A program made the position numbers and the translations under genes. This document shows positions 52,779-61,480 of a stretch of DNA of 64,000 nt, piece by piece (the stretch's first letter is position 1; every line of letters starts with the position of its first letter). The stretch comes from Cupriavidus nantongensis (GTDB lineage Bacteria > Pseudomonadota > Gammaproteobacteria > Burkholderiales > Burkholderiaceae). The stretch covers positions 434,001 through 498,000 of the forward strand of contig NZ_CP014844.1 of the NCBI RefSeq assembly GCF_001598055.1. The letters are read 5' to 3'. A model generated the notes under the pieces. The model was not told the DNA's origin, did not search any database, and worked only from the letters and a program-made list of their open reading frames with translations.

Positions 52779-53726
52779 TCAGGCGCGCAGTCCGCTGGCC
52801 TCGTCGGCGCCCACATGCACGTTCATGCATTGCACCGCCGCGCCGGCCGCGCCCTTGCCCAGGTTGTCCAGGCGCGCCACCAGGTTCAGGCGCTCGGCAT
52901 TGCCGAACACGAACAGGTCGACGCGATTGGTGTCGTTGTTGGCCTGCACATCGAAGAAACCGCCGTCGAGGTTGTCGGCGCTGTTGTACGGCATCACGCG
53001 CACGAACTGCTCGCCTTCATAGTGCTGGCGATAGATCTCGACGATCTGCTCGGGGCTGACCTTGCGCGCCAGCCGCTCGGCGAACACCGGCACCGTCACC
53101 GCCAGGCCCTTCAGGAAATTGCCGACGATGGGATTGAAGATCGGCGCCTGCGCCAGGCCCGCCTGCACGCGCATTTCCGGCAGGTGCTTGTGCTCCAGGC
53201 CCAGCGCATAAGGGCGCGGGCTGTTCAGCTTCGGGTTACCGCCGGCTTCGAACTCGGCAATCATCGACTTGCCGCCGCCGCTGTAGCCGGTCAGCGAGAA
53301 CGCCGTCATCGGGTAGTCGGCCGGCAGCACGCCGGCATCCACCAGCGGGCGCACCGCCAGCACGAAGGCGCTGGCATGGCAGCCCGGCACCGCGATGCGC
53401 TTGCTGGCGCGGATCTTGTCGCGCTGGCCGCGCGCCAGTTCGGGCAGGCCGTAGGCCCAGTTGTCGGCGGTGCGGAACGCCGTGCTGGCGTCGATCACGC
53501 AGGTGTCCGGGTTGTTCACCAGCGACACCGCCTCGCGCGAGGCCACGTCGGGCAGGCACAGGAAGGCGACGTCGGCGGCGTTCAGGAAGCGTGCTCGTTC
53601 GGCCGGATCCTTGCGCTTGTCTTCGGCAATGCGCAGCAGTTCCACGTCGGCACGACCGGAAAGATAGTCAAGCAGCCGGAGACCGGTGGTGCCTTCCTGA
53701 CCATCGACGAACACTTTGAAAACCAT
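52779..53726 (-). CDS. argC: N-acetyl-gamma-glutamyl-phosphate reductase (type 2)
   Basis: ArgC reduces acetylglutamyl phosphate with NADPH in arginine synthesis. The 315-residue protein is of the short type-2 class: it opens [18 protein letters not shown], has the active-site cysteine Cys116 in [10 protein letters not shown], then [15 protein letters not shown] and a late [13 protein letters not shown]. Type-1 ArgC (about 345 residues) differs at these motifs. The ATG at 53726 begins the Rossmann strand directly. It is unlinked to argB (39473). Confidence 0.95.
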   Translation of the reverse strand: MVFKVFVDGQEGTTGLRLLDYLSGRADVELLRIAEDKRKDPAERARFLNAADVAFLCLPDVASREAVSLVNNPDTCVIDASTAFRTADNWAYGLPELARGQRDKIRASKRIAVPGCHASAFVLAVRPLVDAGVLPADYPMTAFSLTGYSGGGKSMIAEFEAGGNPKLNSPRPYALGLEHKHLPEMRVQAGLAQAPIFNPIVGNFLKGLAVTVPVFAERLARKVSPEQIVEIYRQHYEGEQFVRVMPYNSADNLDGGFFDVQANNDTNRVDLFVFGNAERLNLVARLDNLGKGAAGAAVQCMNVHVGADEASGLRA

Positions 53727-53875
53727 GGCTGACTCGCTCTTTGAAATGCGGGAATGCGAAACCTCTCCTGCCGGGCGCAGGGGCGAACCCGCATTGTAGC
53801 GGGGATGGGGGCCTGTCGCAGGGGTTTGTACCGATTGGAGTCCTGCGCTTTGGCACAGTTCGCGGGTTGCGGGAT

Positions 53876-53892
53876 TTAACCTAGTAGGTTAA
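53876..53892. promoter_or_regulatory. MqsA operator palindrome upstream of mqsRA
   Basis: TTAACCTAGTAGGTTAA is a 17-base dyad with 7-bp arms and a 3-base centre. It matches the AACCT-N3-AGGTT sequence bound by E. coli MqsA. It lies 5 bases before the mqsR start, so antitoxin binding would block transcription or initiation. Confidence 0.88.
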
Positions 53893-53897
53893 TTTAC

Positions 53898-54194
53898 ATG
53901 GAGAAGGGGACGGCGCATTACAAGCTGCGGGATGTGAAGGTCCTGTTGCTGGCGGGCAAGATGGAAATGACGTATGCCGCGTATTCCCATGCGGCGATGA
54001 TGGGCCTGGGCAGGAGCGGGGTGCGCGACATCCTGGCCCGCCTCCAGCCAGCGGACTTCTACAAGAGCATGACAACGTACGAAGACCATCGGATCTGGCA
54101 GGACGTCTACCGGCCCGTCACGCCGCATGGTGCGCTGTATGTGAAGCTCACCGTTGCCAACGAGGTACTGGTCGTTTCCTTCAAGCCAAGGTAA
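53898..54194 (+). CDS. mqsR: MqsR mRNA-interferase toxin
   Basis: A 98-residue RelE-fold endoribonuclease that cleaves mRNA preferentially at GCU-type sites. Residues reported as catalytic in E. coli MqsR, Lys56, Gln68 and Tyr81, fall at the same numbers here (FYKSM, IWQDVY, LYVKL). The N-terminal EKGTAHYKLRDVK is also typical. The antitoxin gene follows after 32 bases, a toxin-first order usual for this family. The ATG closely follows the operator, leaving little room for a ribosome-binding site, so toxin translation may be weak. Confidence 0.93.
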   Translation: MEKGTAHYKLRDVKVLLLAGKMEMTYAAYSHAAMMGLGRSGVRDILARLQPADFYKSMTTYEDHRIWQDVYRPVTPHGALYVKLTVANEVLVVSFKPR

Positions 54195-54226
54195 CAGTAC
54201 CGAGGCGAGCAGCCGGAGAAAGCAAG

Positions 54227-54625
54227 ATGAAATGTCCCGAGTGCGGTGGCGCGGAACTGGTGGCGGGAACGCGCGACGTGCCCTATACGTACCGCGGTGA
54301 GACCACGGTGATCCCGAATGTGCCCGGCCAATGGTGCCCCAAGTGCGGCGAGGGCGTGCTGCCCCGTGATAGCGACTGGGTCAGCGAGGCGATGCTGGCC
54401 TTCAACCGGCAAGTCAATGCCGCCCTGGTCGACCCGGCCTATATCACCGAAGTCCGCAAAAAGCTGCGCCTCGACCAGCGCGAGGCGGCCGAAATCTTCG
54501 GCGGTGGCGTCAATGCGTTCTCGCGGTACGAAACCGGCCGGACCAAGCCGCCACTGGCGCTGGTGAAGCTGTTGCGGCTGCTGGACCGCCACCCAGAACT
54601 CCTCGACGAAGTCCGGGCGGCGTGA
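54227..54625 (+). CDS. mqsA: MqsA antitoxin/transcriptional repressor
   Basis: A 132-residue two-domain antitoxin. The N-terminal zinc domain has Cys3, Cys6, Cys37 and Cys40 (MKCPECGG and WCPKCGEG), identical in spacing to E. coli MqsA, and neutralises MqsR. The C-terminal HTH_XRE-type domain (LRLDQREAAEIFGGGVNAFS, RYETGRTKPP) binds the palindrome upstream of mqsR. A GGAGAAAG ribosome-binding site precedes the ATG. It converges with xthA 11 bases later. Confidence 0.94.
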   Translation: MKCPECGGAELVAGTRDVPYTYRGETTVIPNVPGQWCPKCGEGVLPRDSDWVSEAMLAFNRQVNAALVDPAYITEVRKKLRLDQREAAEIFGGGVNAFSRYETGRTKPPLALVKLLRLLDRHPELLDEVRAA

Positions 54626-54636
54626 CCGCCAAGCGC

Positions 54637-55413
54637 TCAGAGCGGAAAGTTATAGTCGATCGACAGCGGCGCGTGGTCGCTGAACTTCTCGTCCTTGTAG
54701 ATCGAGCACAGCTGCGCGGTGTCGGCGATCTTCGGCGTGGCCAGGTGGTAGTCGATGCGCCAGCCCACGTTCTTGGCATAGGCCTGGCCGCGGTTGCTCC
54801 ACCAGGTGTACTGATCGGGGCGCGGGTCCAGCTTGCGGAACACGTCGACATAGCCGTGCACGTCGAACAGCTCGCCGATCCAGGCGCGCTCTTCCGGCAG
54901 GAAGCCCGAGTTCTTCAGGTTGCCCTTCCAGTTCTTGATGTCGATTTCCTTGTGCGCGATGTTGACGTCGCCGCACAGCACGATTTCGCGCCCGCTGGCC
55001 TTGAGCTGCAGCAGGTGCGGCAGGAAGGCCTCCATGAAGCGGAACTTGGCCAGCTGGCGTTCCTCGCCGCTCGAACCGGACGGCACGTACACCGAAATCA
55101 CTGCCAGGTGCGGGTACTGCACTTCCACATAGCGGCCCTCGCTGTCGAACTCAGCGTTGCCGAAACCGGTGATGACCCGCTCGGGCTTGTGGCGCGTGTA
55201 GAGCCCGACGCCGCTGTAGCCCTTCTTTTCGGCGTAATGGAAATAACCGTGGTAACCGTGTGGCGCCAGGAACGCTTCCGTCATGTCGGCGGCCTGCGCC
55301 TTCAGTTCCTGCACACAGACCATGTCTGCGTCCTGCTTGCCCATCCAGTCGAAAAAGCCCTTCTTCGACGCGGAGCGGATGCCGTTGAGGTTGGCGCTGA
55401 TAATCCGTAACAT
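54637..55413 (-). CDS. xthA: Exodeoxyribonuclease III
   Basis: A 258-residue AP endonuclease/3'-exonuclease of base-excision repair. It begins MLRIISANLNGIRSA. Metal and catalytic residues are Glu36 (CVQELKAQ), Asp and Asn in CGDVNIAH, the tyrosine loop YSGVGLY and the C-terminal SDHAPLSIDY histidine. Length and motifs match the ExoIII branch rather than Nfo. It is divergent from pyrE with only 27 bases between the start codons. Confidence 0.95.
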   Translation of the reverse strand: MLRIISANLNGIRSASKKGFFDWMGKQDADMVCVQELKAQAADMTEAFLAPHGYHGYFHYAEKKGYSGVGLYTRHKPERVITGFGNAEFDSEGRYVEVQYPHLAVISVYVPSGSSGEERQLAKFRFMEAFLPHLLQLKASGREIVLCGDVNIAHKEIDIKNWKGNLKNSGFLPEERAWIGELFDVHGYVDVFRKLDPRPDQYTWWSNRGQAYAKNVGWRIDYHLATPKIADTAQLCSIYKDEKFSDHAPLSIDYNFPL

Positions 55414-55440
55414 TCGGGGAAATTTTGAATTCAGAGAGAA

Positions 55441-56145
55441 ATGATGACGCAGCAGAATCCGGCCGCCCCGAGTGCAGATAACGCGGGGAATGACCTCAGC
55501 CAGACCTTTATCCGCTTTGCGCTCGACGCGGGCGTGCTGTCATTCGGCGAGTTCGTCACCAAGGCCGGCCGCAAGTCGCCTTACTTCTTCAATGCCGGCC
55601 TGTTCAACCAGGGCGGCATGCTGGGCCAGGTGGCGCAATTCTATGCGAAAACCCTGCTGGCCTCGGGCGTGCAGTTCGACGTGCTGTTCGGGCCGGCGTA
55701 CAAGGGCATCACGCTGGCGTCGGCGACAGCGGTGGCGCTGGCGGGCATGGGACGTGATGTCGGCTTCGCCTACAACCGCAAGGAAGCCAAGGACCACGGC
55801 GAAGGCGGCACGCTGGTCGGGGCCAGGCTGCAGGGCAAGGTGGTGATCGTCGACGACGTGATCTCCGCCGGCACCTCGGTGCGCGAGTCGGTCAACCTGA
55901 TCCGCGCGGCCGGCGCCGAGCCCGCCGCGGTGCTGATCGCGCTGGACCGCATGGAAAAGAGCGGCACCGCCGAGCAGGTCGGCACCCATTCGGCGGTGCA
56001 GGACGTGCAGCGCGAATTCGGCATCCCGGTGATCGCCATCGCCAGCCTGAAGGACCTGCTGGCCTATCTCGATGCCTCGCAGGATCCGGCGCTGGGCGCG
56101 TCGCGCGAGGCCGTGGCGGCCTATCGTCAGCGCTACGGCGTCTGA
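55441..56145 (+). CDS. pyrE: Orotate phosphoribosyltransferase
   Basis: PyrE makes OMP from orotate and PRPP in pyrimidine synthesis. The roughly 234-residue protein has the PRPP-binding motif [16 protein letters not shown], the substrate loop [11 protein letters not shown] (flexible catalytic loop) and [11 protein letters not shown]. Two adjacent ATGs are possible (55441, 55444); the AGAGAG ribosome-binding site fits the second better. The N-terminus has about 15 extra residues. Its promoter must overlap the start of xthA because the intergenic space is so small. Confidence 0.94.
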   Translation: MMTQQNPAAPSADNAGNDLSQTFIRFALDAGVLSFGEFVTKAGRKSPYFFNAGLFNQGGMLGQVAQFYAKTLLASGVQFDVLFGPAYKGITLASATAVALAGMGRDVGFAYNRKEAKDHGEGGTLVGARLQGKVVIVDDVISAGTSVRESVNLIRAAGAEPAAVLIALDRMEKSGTAEQVGTHSAVQDVQREFGIPVIAIASLKDLLAYLDASQDPALGASREAVAAYRQRYGV

Positions 56146-56235
56146 AACCGTTGCAGAGACGGGGCGCTGGCAACCAGCGCCCGGAGCGTGGCCGGTAGGC
56201 ACACGGCTGACTTTCGGACTGGGAGGGAGCGCGGC

Positions 56236-57543
56236 GTGGCGGCAAAGGAGCGGCAGGAACGGGCAGTGCGGCAGGCGGCAACGCCGTCCCCAACGGCGGA
56301 GTCCGCCGGCAACGGCGAGTCGCTGGCCGAGCGCGGCGCCCAAGTGCGGCCGCGCAAGCCGGTGCGCAAGGCGGCCAAGGCGCCCGACCGGCCCGCGCAC
56401 GAGGCCTACTCGGTGCGCGCGCTGGTGTTGCAGGGCGGCGGCGCGCTCGGCGCCTACCAGGCCGGCGTGTACCAGGGCCTGGCCGAAGGGGGCATCTTCC
56501 CCAACTGGGTCGCCGGCATTTCGATCGGCGCGTTGAACGCGGCCATCATCGCCGGCAATCCGCCGCAGCGCCGGGTCGAGCAGCTGCGGGCGTTCTGGGA
56601 ACACATCTGCGCGCAGCCGTGGCTGCCCAGCCTGTCCTACACCTGGTTTGCCGATGAAGCGGCAAGCTGGCCCGAGCCGATGCGGATCTGGTTCGACGGC
56701 CTGCACGCAGCGCGCGCCATGCTGGAGGGCCAGCGCGGCTTCTTCCAGCCGCGCAGCTGGCCGGCGCTGATGTCGCGCTACTCGGACCCGACCCATGCCA
56801 GCTTCTACGACACCAGGCCGCTGAAGGCCACGCTGGAGCGCTTTGCCGACTTCGACCTGATCAACCATCGCCCCGACCTGATGCGGGTCTCGGTGGGCGC
56901 GGTCAATGTGCGCACCGGCAACTTCGCCTACTTCGACAATACCCGCGACAAGCTCTGCGCCGAGCATTTCATGGCCTCGGGCGCGCTGCCGCCGGGCTTT
57001 CCGGCGGTGGAGATCGATGGCGAATACTACTGGGACGGCGGGCTGGTCTCGAACACGCCGCTGGCCGAGGTGCTGACCGCACAGCCGCGGCGCGACGCGC
57101 TGATCTTCCAGGTCGACCTGTGGAGCGCGCGCGGCAAGCTGCCGCACGACCTGATCGACGTGGCCGAGCGCCAGAAGGACATCCAGTATTCCAGCCGCAC
57201 CCGCGCCATCACCGACTATATGCGCGAGCAGCAGAACCTGCGCCGCATGCTCAACGAGGTGATGGCGCTGGTGCCGCAGTCGAAGCGCGACAACGAGTGG
57301 TACCGGCGCGCGGCCGAGCAGTCGTGCGATGCGCGCCGTAACGTGATCCAGCTGATCTACCGCGACAAGTCGTTCGAGAACCTGGCCAAGGACTACCAGT
57401 TCGGCCCGCTGACCATGCACGAGCACTGGACCAGCGGGCTCGAGGATATCCGCCAGACCCTGCGCCATCCGCAATGGCTGGCCATGCCCAGCCGCGAGCA
57501 GCCCTTCGTCACGCACGACGTGCATCGCGGCAACGGCGGGTGA
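56236..57543 (+). CDS. Patatin-like phospholipase with DUF3734-type C-terminus
   Basis: A 435-residue patatin-family acyl hydrolase. The oxyanion motif is LQGGGALGAYQAGVYQ, the nucleophile is Ser96 in GISIGALNA, and the dyad aspartate is in YYWDGGLVSNTPL. The C-terminal about 120 residues (HDLIDVAERQKDIQYSSRTR and so on) match the DUF3734 type often linked to polyhydroxybutyrate metabolism. A basic 55-residue N-terminal extension precedes the domain. I chose GTG 56236 because GGGAGGGAG lies 7 bases upstream; a GTG at 56188 lacks this. No transmembrane segment is evident. Confidence 0.86.
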   Translation: MAAKERQERAVRQAATPSPTAESAGNGESLAERGAQVRPRKPVRKAAKAPDRPAHEAYSVRALVLQGGGALGAYQAGVYQGLAEGGIFPNWVAGISIGALNAAIIAGNPPQRRVEQLRAFWEHICAQPWLPSLSYTWFADEAASWPEPMRIWFDGLHAARAMLEGQRGFFQPRSWPALMSRYSDPTHASFYDTRPLKATLERFADFDLINHRPDLMRVSVGAVNVRTGNFAYFDNTRDKLCAEHFMASGALPPGFPAVEIDGEYYWDGGLVSNTPLAEVLTAQPRRDALIFQVDLWSARGKLPHDLIDVAERQKDIQYSSRTRAITDYMREQQNLRRMLNEVMALVPQSKRDNEWYRRAAEQSCDARRNVIQLIYRDKSFENLAKDYQFGPLTMHEHWTSGLEDIRQTLRHPQWLAMPSREQPFVTHDVHRGNGG

Positions 57544-57562
57544 GCCCGGCCGGCGCGCCGGC

Positions 57563-58372
57563 TCAGTCGACCTTGATCCCGGCCAGTTCCGGACGCGCCG
57601 GCGGATAAGCCGGCTTCAGGTCCTCGAAGACTTTGGTCATGATCTCCGCCACCATCAGGTTGCGGTGCGTCTTGGAATCGGCCGGCACCACATACCAGGG
57701 GCACTCGGGCGTGCTGGTGGCCATGATCGCGGCCTCGTAGGCGTCCATGTAGGCCTTCCAGTGCTTGCGCTCGGCCAGGTCCTTGGTGTCGAACTTCCAG
57801 TGCTTGTCCGGGTCCGCCAGCCGCGCCTCGAGCCGCGACTTCTGCTCGTCGCGCGAAATATGCAGGAAGCACTTGACGATGGTGGTGCCGGTCTCGGTCA
57901 GCATCGACTCGAATTCGCGGATCTGGCGGAAGCGCCGCTCGCATTCGGCGGCGTCGATCCAGTGGTGCACGCGCGTGATCAGCACGTCTTCGTAGTGGCT
58001 GCGGTTGAACACCACGATCTCGCCCGACTTCGGCACCTGCAGGTGCACGCGCCACAGGAAATCGCGCGCCTGCTCCTCGGGCGACGGCGCCTTGAAGCCC
58101 ACCACGCGGATGCCCAGCGGATCGAAGCTGCGGAACACGCCGCGCACGGTGCCGTCCTTGCCGCTGGTGTCCATGCCCTGCAGCACCACCAGCAGCTTGC
58201 GGCGGTGCTCGGCATAGAAGATGTCCTGCTGCGCGTCGAGCGCGTTGCTCAGCTCGATGATGCGGGCCAGGTCTTCCTCTTTCTTGCCGCATGACAGCGG
58301 CTTGCTGCCCGGGTCGAAGTCGGCAAGGCGGAATCGCTTGCCCGAGGTGATGCGGAAATCGTCCAGCGGCAT
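57563..58372 (-). CDS. Polyphosphate kinase 2 family protein
   Basis: A 269-residue PPK2-fold kinase that uses polyphosphate to phosphorylate nucleotides. The Walker A motif is QGMDTSGKDGT (residues about 65-75), followed by FDPLGIRVVGFKAPS and the lid/Walker B region VFNRSHYEDVLI. The short single-domain form and these motifs fit the PPK2 class that phosphorylates NMP and NDP (class III) or NDP (class I); the class is not certain from sight. It converges with the patatin gene over a GC-rich hairpin in a 19-base gap and follows dapF on the same strand. Confidence 0.9.
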   Translation of the reverse strand: MPLDDFRITSGKRFRLADFDPGSKPLSCGKKEEDLARIIELSNALDAQQDIFYAEHRRKLLVVLQGMDTSGKDGTVRGVFRSFDPLGIRVVGFKAPSPEEQARDFLWRVHLQVPKSGEIVVFNRSHYEDVLITRVHHWIDAAECERRFRQIREFESMLTETGTTIVKCFLHISRDEQKSRLEARLADPDKHWKFDTKDLAERKHWKAYMDAYEAAIMATSTPECPWYVVPADSKTHRNLMVAEIMTKVFEDLKPAYPPARPELAGIKVD

Positions 58373-58468
58373 GGGCGCTCCATTCGCGATGATCTGCGGG
58401 ATCAGGGAATCGGGCGCCCCGGAAACTGCGCTGCAGGGAGGGGAACAAGGGGCGCGCAGCCCCTATGG

Positions 58469-59335
58469 TCAGGCCGGCAGGGCCGCCAGGTCAATGCTGC
58501 CTTCGAACACGGTGGTGGCCGGGCCGGTCATGCGCACCGGCTCGGCGCCGCCGTCCCAGGCAATGGTCAGCTCGCCGCCATGGGTGTGGACCCGCACCGG
58601 CGAATCCAGCAGGCCGCGCCGGATGCCGGCGACCACCGCCGCGCAGGCGCCAGTGCCGCAGGCCAGGGTCTCGCCGGCGCCGCGCTCGTAGACGCGCAGG
58701 CGGATGGCGTGGCGGTCAACTACCTGCATGAAGCCGGCGTTGACGCGGTTCGGGAAGGCCGGGTGGTGCTCGATCACCGGGCCGTCCTGCAGCACCGGGA
58801 AGTTCTCGACATCGTCCACCACCTGCACCGCGTGCGGGTTGCCCATCGACACCGCCGAGATCCATTCGGTGCGGCCGTTGACCTCGAGCCCGTACAGCGT
58901 ATCGGCCCCTTCGGCATGGGTGGGCAGGCCCTGGGCGAGGAACGGCACGCGCGCCGGTTCCAGCTCGGGCGCGCCCATGTCGACCGTGACCTGGCCATCG
59001 TCCTGCAGCGTCAGCGTGATCACGCCGTTCATCACCTCGACGCGCACCGAACGCTTGTCGGTCATGCCCTGTTCGGTGACAAAGCGCACGAAGCAGCGCG
59101 CGCCATTGCCGCAGTGCTCTACCTCGCTGCCGTCGGCATTGACGATGCGGTAGCGGAAATCGACGTCGGGGCGCGTCGGCTTCTCGACGATCAGGATCTG
59201 GTCCGCGCCCACGCCGAAATGCCGGCTGGCCAGCGCGCGCCACTGGGCCGGGGTCAGGTCGATCTGCTGGTGGATGCCGTCGAGCACGACAAAGTCGTTG
59301 CCGGCGCCATGCATCTTGGTGAACTTGAGTTTCAT
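58469..59335 (-). CDS. dapF: Diaminopimelate epimerase
   Basis: DapF converts LL- to meso-diaminopimelate for lysine and peptidoglycan. The 288-residue protein has the two catalytic cysteines: Cys75 in [12 protein letters not shown] and Cys226 in [11 protein letters not shown]. It begins [15 protein letters not shown]. The ATG at 59335 was chosen on this signature; the frame upstream is not conserved. It lies 62 bases after the LpxL-like genes, which are often its neighbours in betaproteobacteria. A small GGGGC-GCCCC hairpin at 58449-58463 may end its transcript. Confidence 0.95.
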   Translation of the reverse strand: MKLKFTKMHGAGNDFVVLDGIHQQIDLTPAQWRALASRHFGVGADQILIVEKPTRPDVDFRYRIVNADGSEVEHCGNGARCFVRFVTEQGMTDKRSVRVEVMNGVITLTLQDDGQVTVDMGAPELEPARVPFLAQGLPTHAEGADTLYGLEVNGRTEWISAVSMGNPHAVQVVDDVENFPVLQDGPVIEHHPAFPNRVNAGFMQVVDRHAIRLRVYERGAGETLACGTGACAAVVAGIRRGLLDSPVRVHTHGGELTIAWDGGAEPVRMTGPATTVFEGSIDLAALPA

Positions 59336-59397
59336 GGTGACGATTGTAGCGGCGCGGCGCAGGTCGTGCCGGTGCGCTCGGCAGTGCTCAGTAACGC

Positions 59398-60291
59398 TCA
59401 GTAGATCTCGGGCTCGCCCGGCAGGCGGTGCTTGAAGCGCTTGTGGACCCAATAATACTCAGGCACGCGCGGGCGGATGCAGTCTTCGAAGAAGGCGTTC
59501 ATGCGGCGCGTGTCGTCGGTCACGCTGGCGCCGGGGTAGTCCTCCCACGCCGGCAGCACGCGCAGCACGTAGCCCTGGTAGTCGGGCAGCATCTCGGTGT
59601 AGATCGGCACCACCCTGGCGCCGGTCAGGCGCGCCAGCCGCGAGACCGAGGTCAGCGTCAGCGCCTGCACGCCGAAGAACGGCACGAATTCCGAATCGCG
59701 CTCGCCGAAGTCCATGTCGGCGATCAGCTGCAGCGCCTCGCCCTTCTTCAGGCAGCGCAGGATGTCGCGCGCGCTGTCGTTGCGCGAGATCATGTTGGCG
59801 CCGAAGCGCCCGCGCGCCTGCTTGAGGAAGCCGTCGAACAGCGCATTCTTCTGCTTGGTATAGAGCGAGGCGCCGGAGCGGCCGACATGCTCGCGCAGGT
59901 GGATGGTGAGCCGGATCGCGCCGGCTTCCACGCCCGACAGGTGCAGCGTCACAAGGATATGCGGCGTGCCATCGAGTTCGACCAGGCCGGCCTGGTCGTC
60001 GATCTGCACCCAGCGGCGCATCTGCGCCTCGCTGCCGGTCCAGAAGATGCCGCGCTCGGCAAAGCTGCGGAACAGCAGGCGGAAGCTCTGGCGCGACAGC
60101 GCGTCGATCTCGGCCTCGGTTCGGTCCGGAAAGCACAGGCGCAGGTTGGCCTGCACCACCCGGCGCCGCTCGCTGGGGATGCGGTACAGCAGGCTGCCCA
60201 GCGCCTCGCCGAAGCGGGCGACGAAGGGATAGGGCAGTTTGCCCAGCACGGTCAGCAGGCCGATGCCGAGCCACGTGAACACACGGCTCAT
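59398..60291 (-). CDS. Lipid A acyltransferase, LpxL/HtrB family (downstream copy)
   Basis: A 297-residue inner-membrane acyltransferase that adds a secondary acyl chain to Kdo2-lipid A precursor. It has an N-terminal hydrophobic anchor ([19 protein letters not shown]) and the HX4(D/E) catalytic motif, His117 and Glu122 in [12 protein letters not shown]. Landmarks [38 protein letters not shown] are family-typical. The gene overlaps the next acyltransferase by 4 bases. Whether it is the laurate, myristate or another transferase cannot be read from sequence. Confidence 0.9.
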   Translation of the reverse strand: MSRVFTWLGIGLLTVLGKLPYPFVARFGEALGSLLYRIPSERRRVVQANLRLCFPDRTEAEIDALSRQSFRLLFRSFAERGIFWTGSEAQMRRWVQIDDQAGLVELDGTPHILVTLHLSGVEAGAIRLTIHLREHVGRSGASLYTKQKNALFDGFLKQARGRFGANMISRNDSARDILRCLKKGEALQLIADMDFGERDSEFVPFFGVQALTLTSVSRLARLTGARVVPIYTEMLPDYQGYVLRVLPAWEDYPGASVTDDTRRMNAFFEDCIRPRVPEYYWVHKRFKHRLPGEPEIY

Positions 60292-61202
60292 GAAGTCGAT
60301 CGATCAGTCGCCGGCTCGGAATCCGTGCCCTCGGTAGCCGGCGTGTCCGGGGTGCCGGGGGTGCCCGCTCCGGCGGGTTGCTTGTAGCGGTTGTAGCCCC
60401 ACAGGTATTGCGTCGGGCACAGGCTCACCAGTGCTTCGATGGTGCGGTTGATGACGGCGGCCGCAGCGGCGGGATCGTCCGGCAGCATGCCGCCGTCCTC
60501 GATCACGCGCAGATGGCCGCGGTAGCCGGCGCCGCGCGGCAGCCGCTCGGCGAAGATCGCCACCACCGGCGCGCCGGTCAGCTGCTGCAGCCGGTGCACC
60601 AGCGCCATGGTGTAGGCGGGCTTGCCGAAGAACGGCGCCCAGTTGCCTTCGCCGCCGCTGGGCACCTGGTCGGGCAGGATGCCTACCGCCTGGCCGCGCT
60701 TGAGCGCTTTCACCAGCATGCGCACGCCGCGCGGCGTGGCCGGCGCCATATGCATGTTGGGCCGGGTGCGCATCTTCTCGATCCAGTCGCGCAGCCACGG
60801 CTGGTGCGGCGGCTTGAACAGTGCGGTCACCGGGCGGTGCAGCGCGTGGGATTGCGGCAGCACCTCGAAGCAGCCCAGGTGCGGGGTCAGGATGATGATG
60901 CCCTTGCCGCGCGCCTGCAGCCTGGCGAGTTCGGGCCACAGGTGGTCGTCGAAGCCGTACAGCTTCGCGCCGATGCGCGGGCGGCTCCAGAAGTAGGGCA
61001 TCTCGATGATCATGCGGCCGGCCGAGCGGGCGGCCTCGTCGATCATCGCCTCGGTGGCGTCGGGAAAGGCAAGCCGGAAGTTCTCGCGCAGGCGCTGGCC
61101 ATAGCGGCCCGGCAGACGCGCGATCAGCAGGCCCAGCGCGCCGCCCGCGGCCTGCAGCAGCCGCAGCGGAAAACGGGAGATCAGCCAGAATAAAAAAGTC
61201 AT
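60288..61202 (-). CDS. Lipid A acyltransferase, LpxL/LpxM family (upstream copy)
   Basis: A 304-residue paralogue with an N-terminal anchor (MTFLFWLISRFPLRLL) and HX4E motif, His108 and Glu113 in ILTPHLGCFEV. It also has LVKALKRGQAVGILPDQVPSGGEGNWAPFFGKPA, which contains the catalytic-domain DQxPxxG feature. A low-complexity tail (GTPGTPDTPATEGTDSEPAT) ends the protein. It is first in the minus-strand run lpxL-lpxL-dapF and is divergent from metK, sharing the 278-base region that also carries the metK riboswitch. Confidence 0.9.
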   Translation of the reverse strand: MTFLFWLISRFPLRLLQAAGGALGLLIARLPGRYGQRLRENFRLAFPDATEAMIDEAARSAGRMIIEMPYFWSRPRIGAKLYGFDDHLWPELARLQARGKGIIILTPHLGCFEVLPQSHALHRPVTALFKPPHQPWLRDWIEKMRTRPNMHMAPATPRGVRMLVKALKRGQAVGILPDQVPSGGEGNWAPFFGKPAYTMALVHRLQQLTGAPVVAIFAERLPRGAGYRGHLRVIEDGGMLPDDPAAAAAVINRTIEALVSLCPTQYLWGYNRYKQPAGAGTPGTPDTPATEGTDSEPATDRSTS

Positions 61203-61340
61203 CAGGCGCGGAAAAAGGGTCCAGGCAAGTCCGCCGCCGGGTCTGTGCCGGGATCAGACGGGCAGGCAGGCGTGGGTCCGGCATGCCGGCAAGGTGTCGT
61301 ACCGCACGCCTGTGGCGCTGCAACGACGCCTGCAGGCGCG

Positions 61341-61346
61341 TATAAT
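61341..61346 (+). promoter_or_regulatory. -10 element of the metK leader
   Basis: TATAAT lies 13 bases ahead of the aptamer P1, the same offset as at metX. The transcript would start at about 61352. Confidence 0.75.
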
Positions 61347-61353
61347 AGCGTGT

Positions 61354-61425
61354 ATCGCCGAGTTAACTGACAACTTGCGGGGCGATGCGGCTCTAACCGG
61401 GCTGCCTGAAATACCGCTAAAGCGT
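61354..61425 (+). promoter_or_regulatory. SAM-II (SAM-alpha) riboswitch upstream of metK
   Basis: P1 strands ATCGCC (61354-61359) and GGCGAT (61381-61386) flank AGTTAACTGACAACTTGCGG. The conserved CTTGCGG is shared with the metX aptamer. GAAATACCGCTAAAGCG (61408-61424) provides the AAAU and GCUAAA elements. An additional small hairpin, GCGGC with GCTGC (61387-61405), fills the space seen in the metX copy. No intrinsic terminator follows, so the platform is probably translational. It is less canonical than the metX copy. Confidence 0.72.
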
Positions 61426-61480
61426 CGCCGCCATGAACCGAACAGGCTGGCACGCAATAGCCAACCTGGAGAATAAGTTC

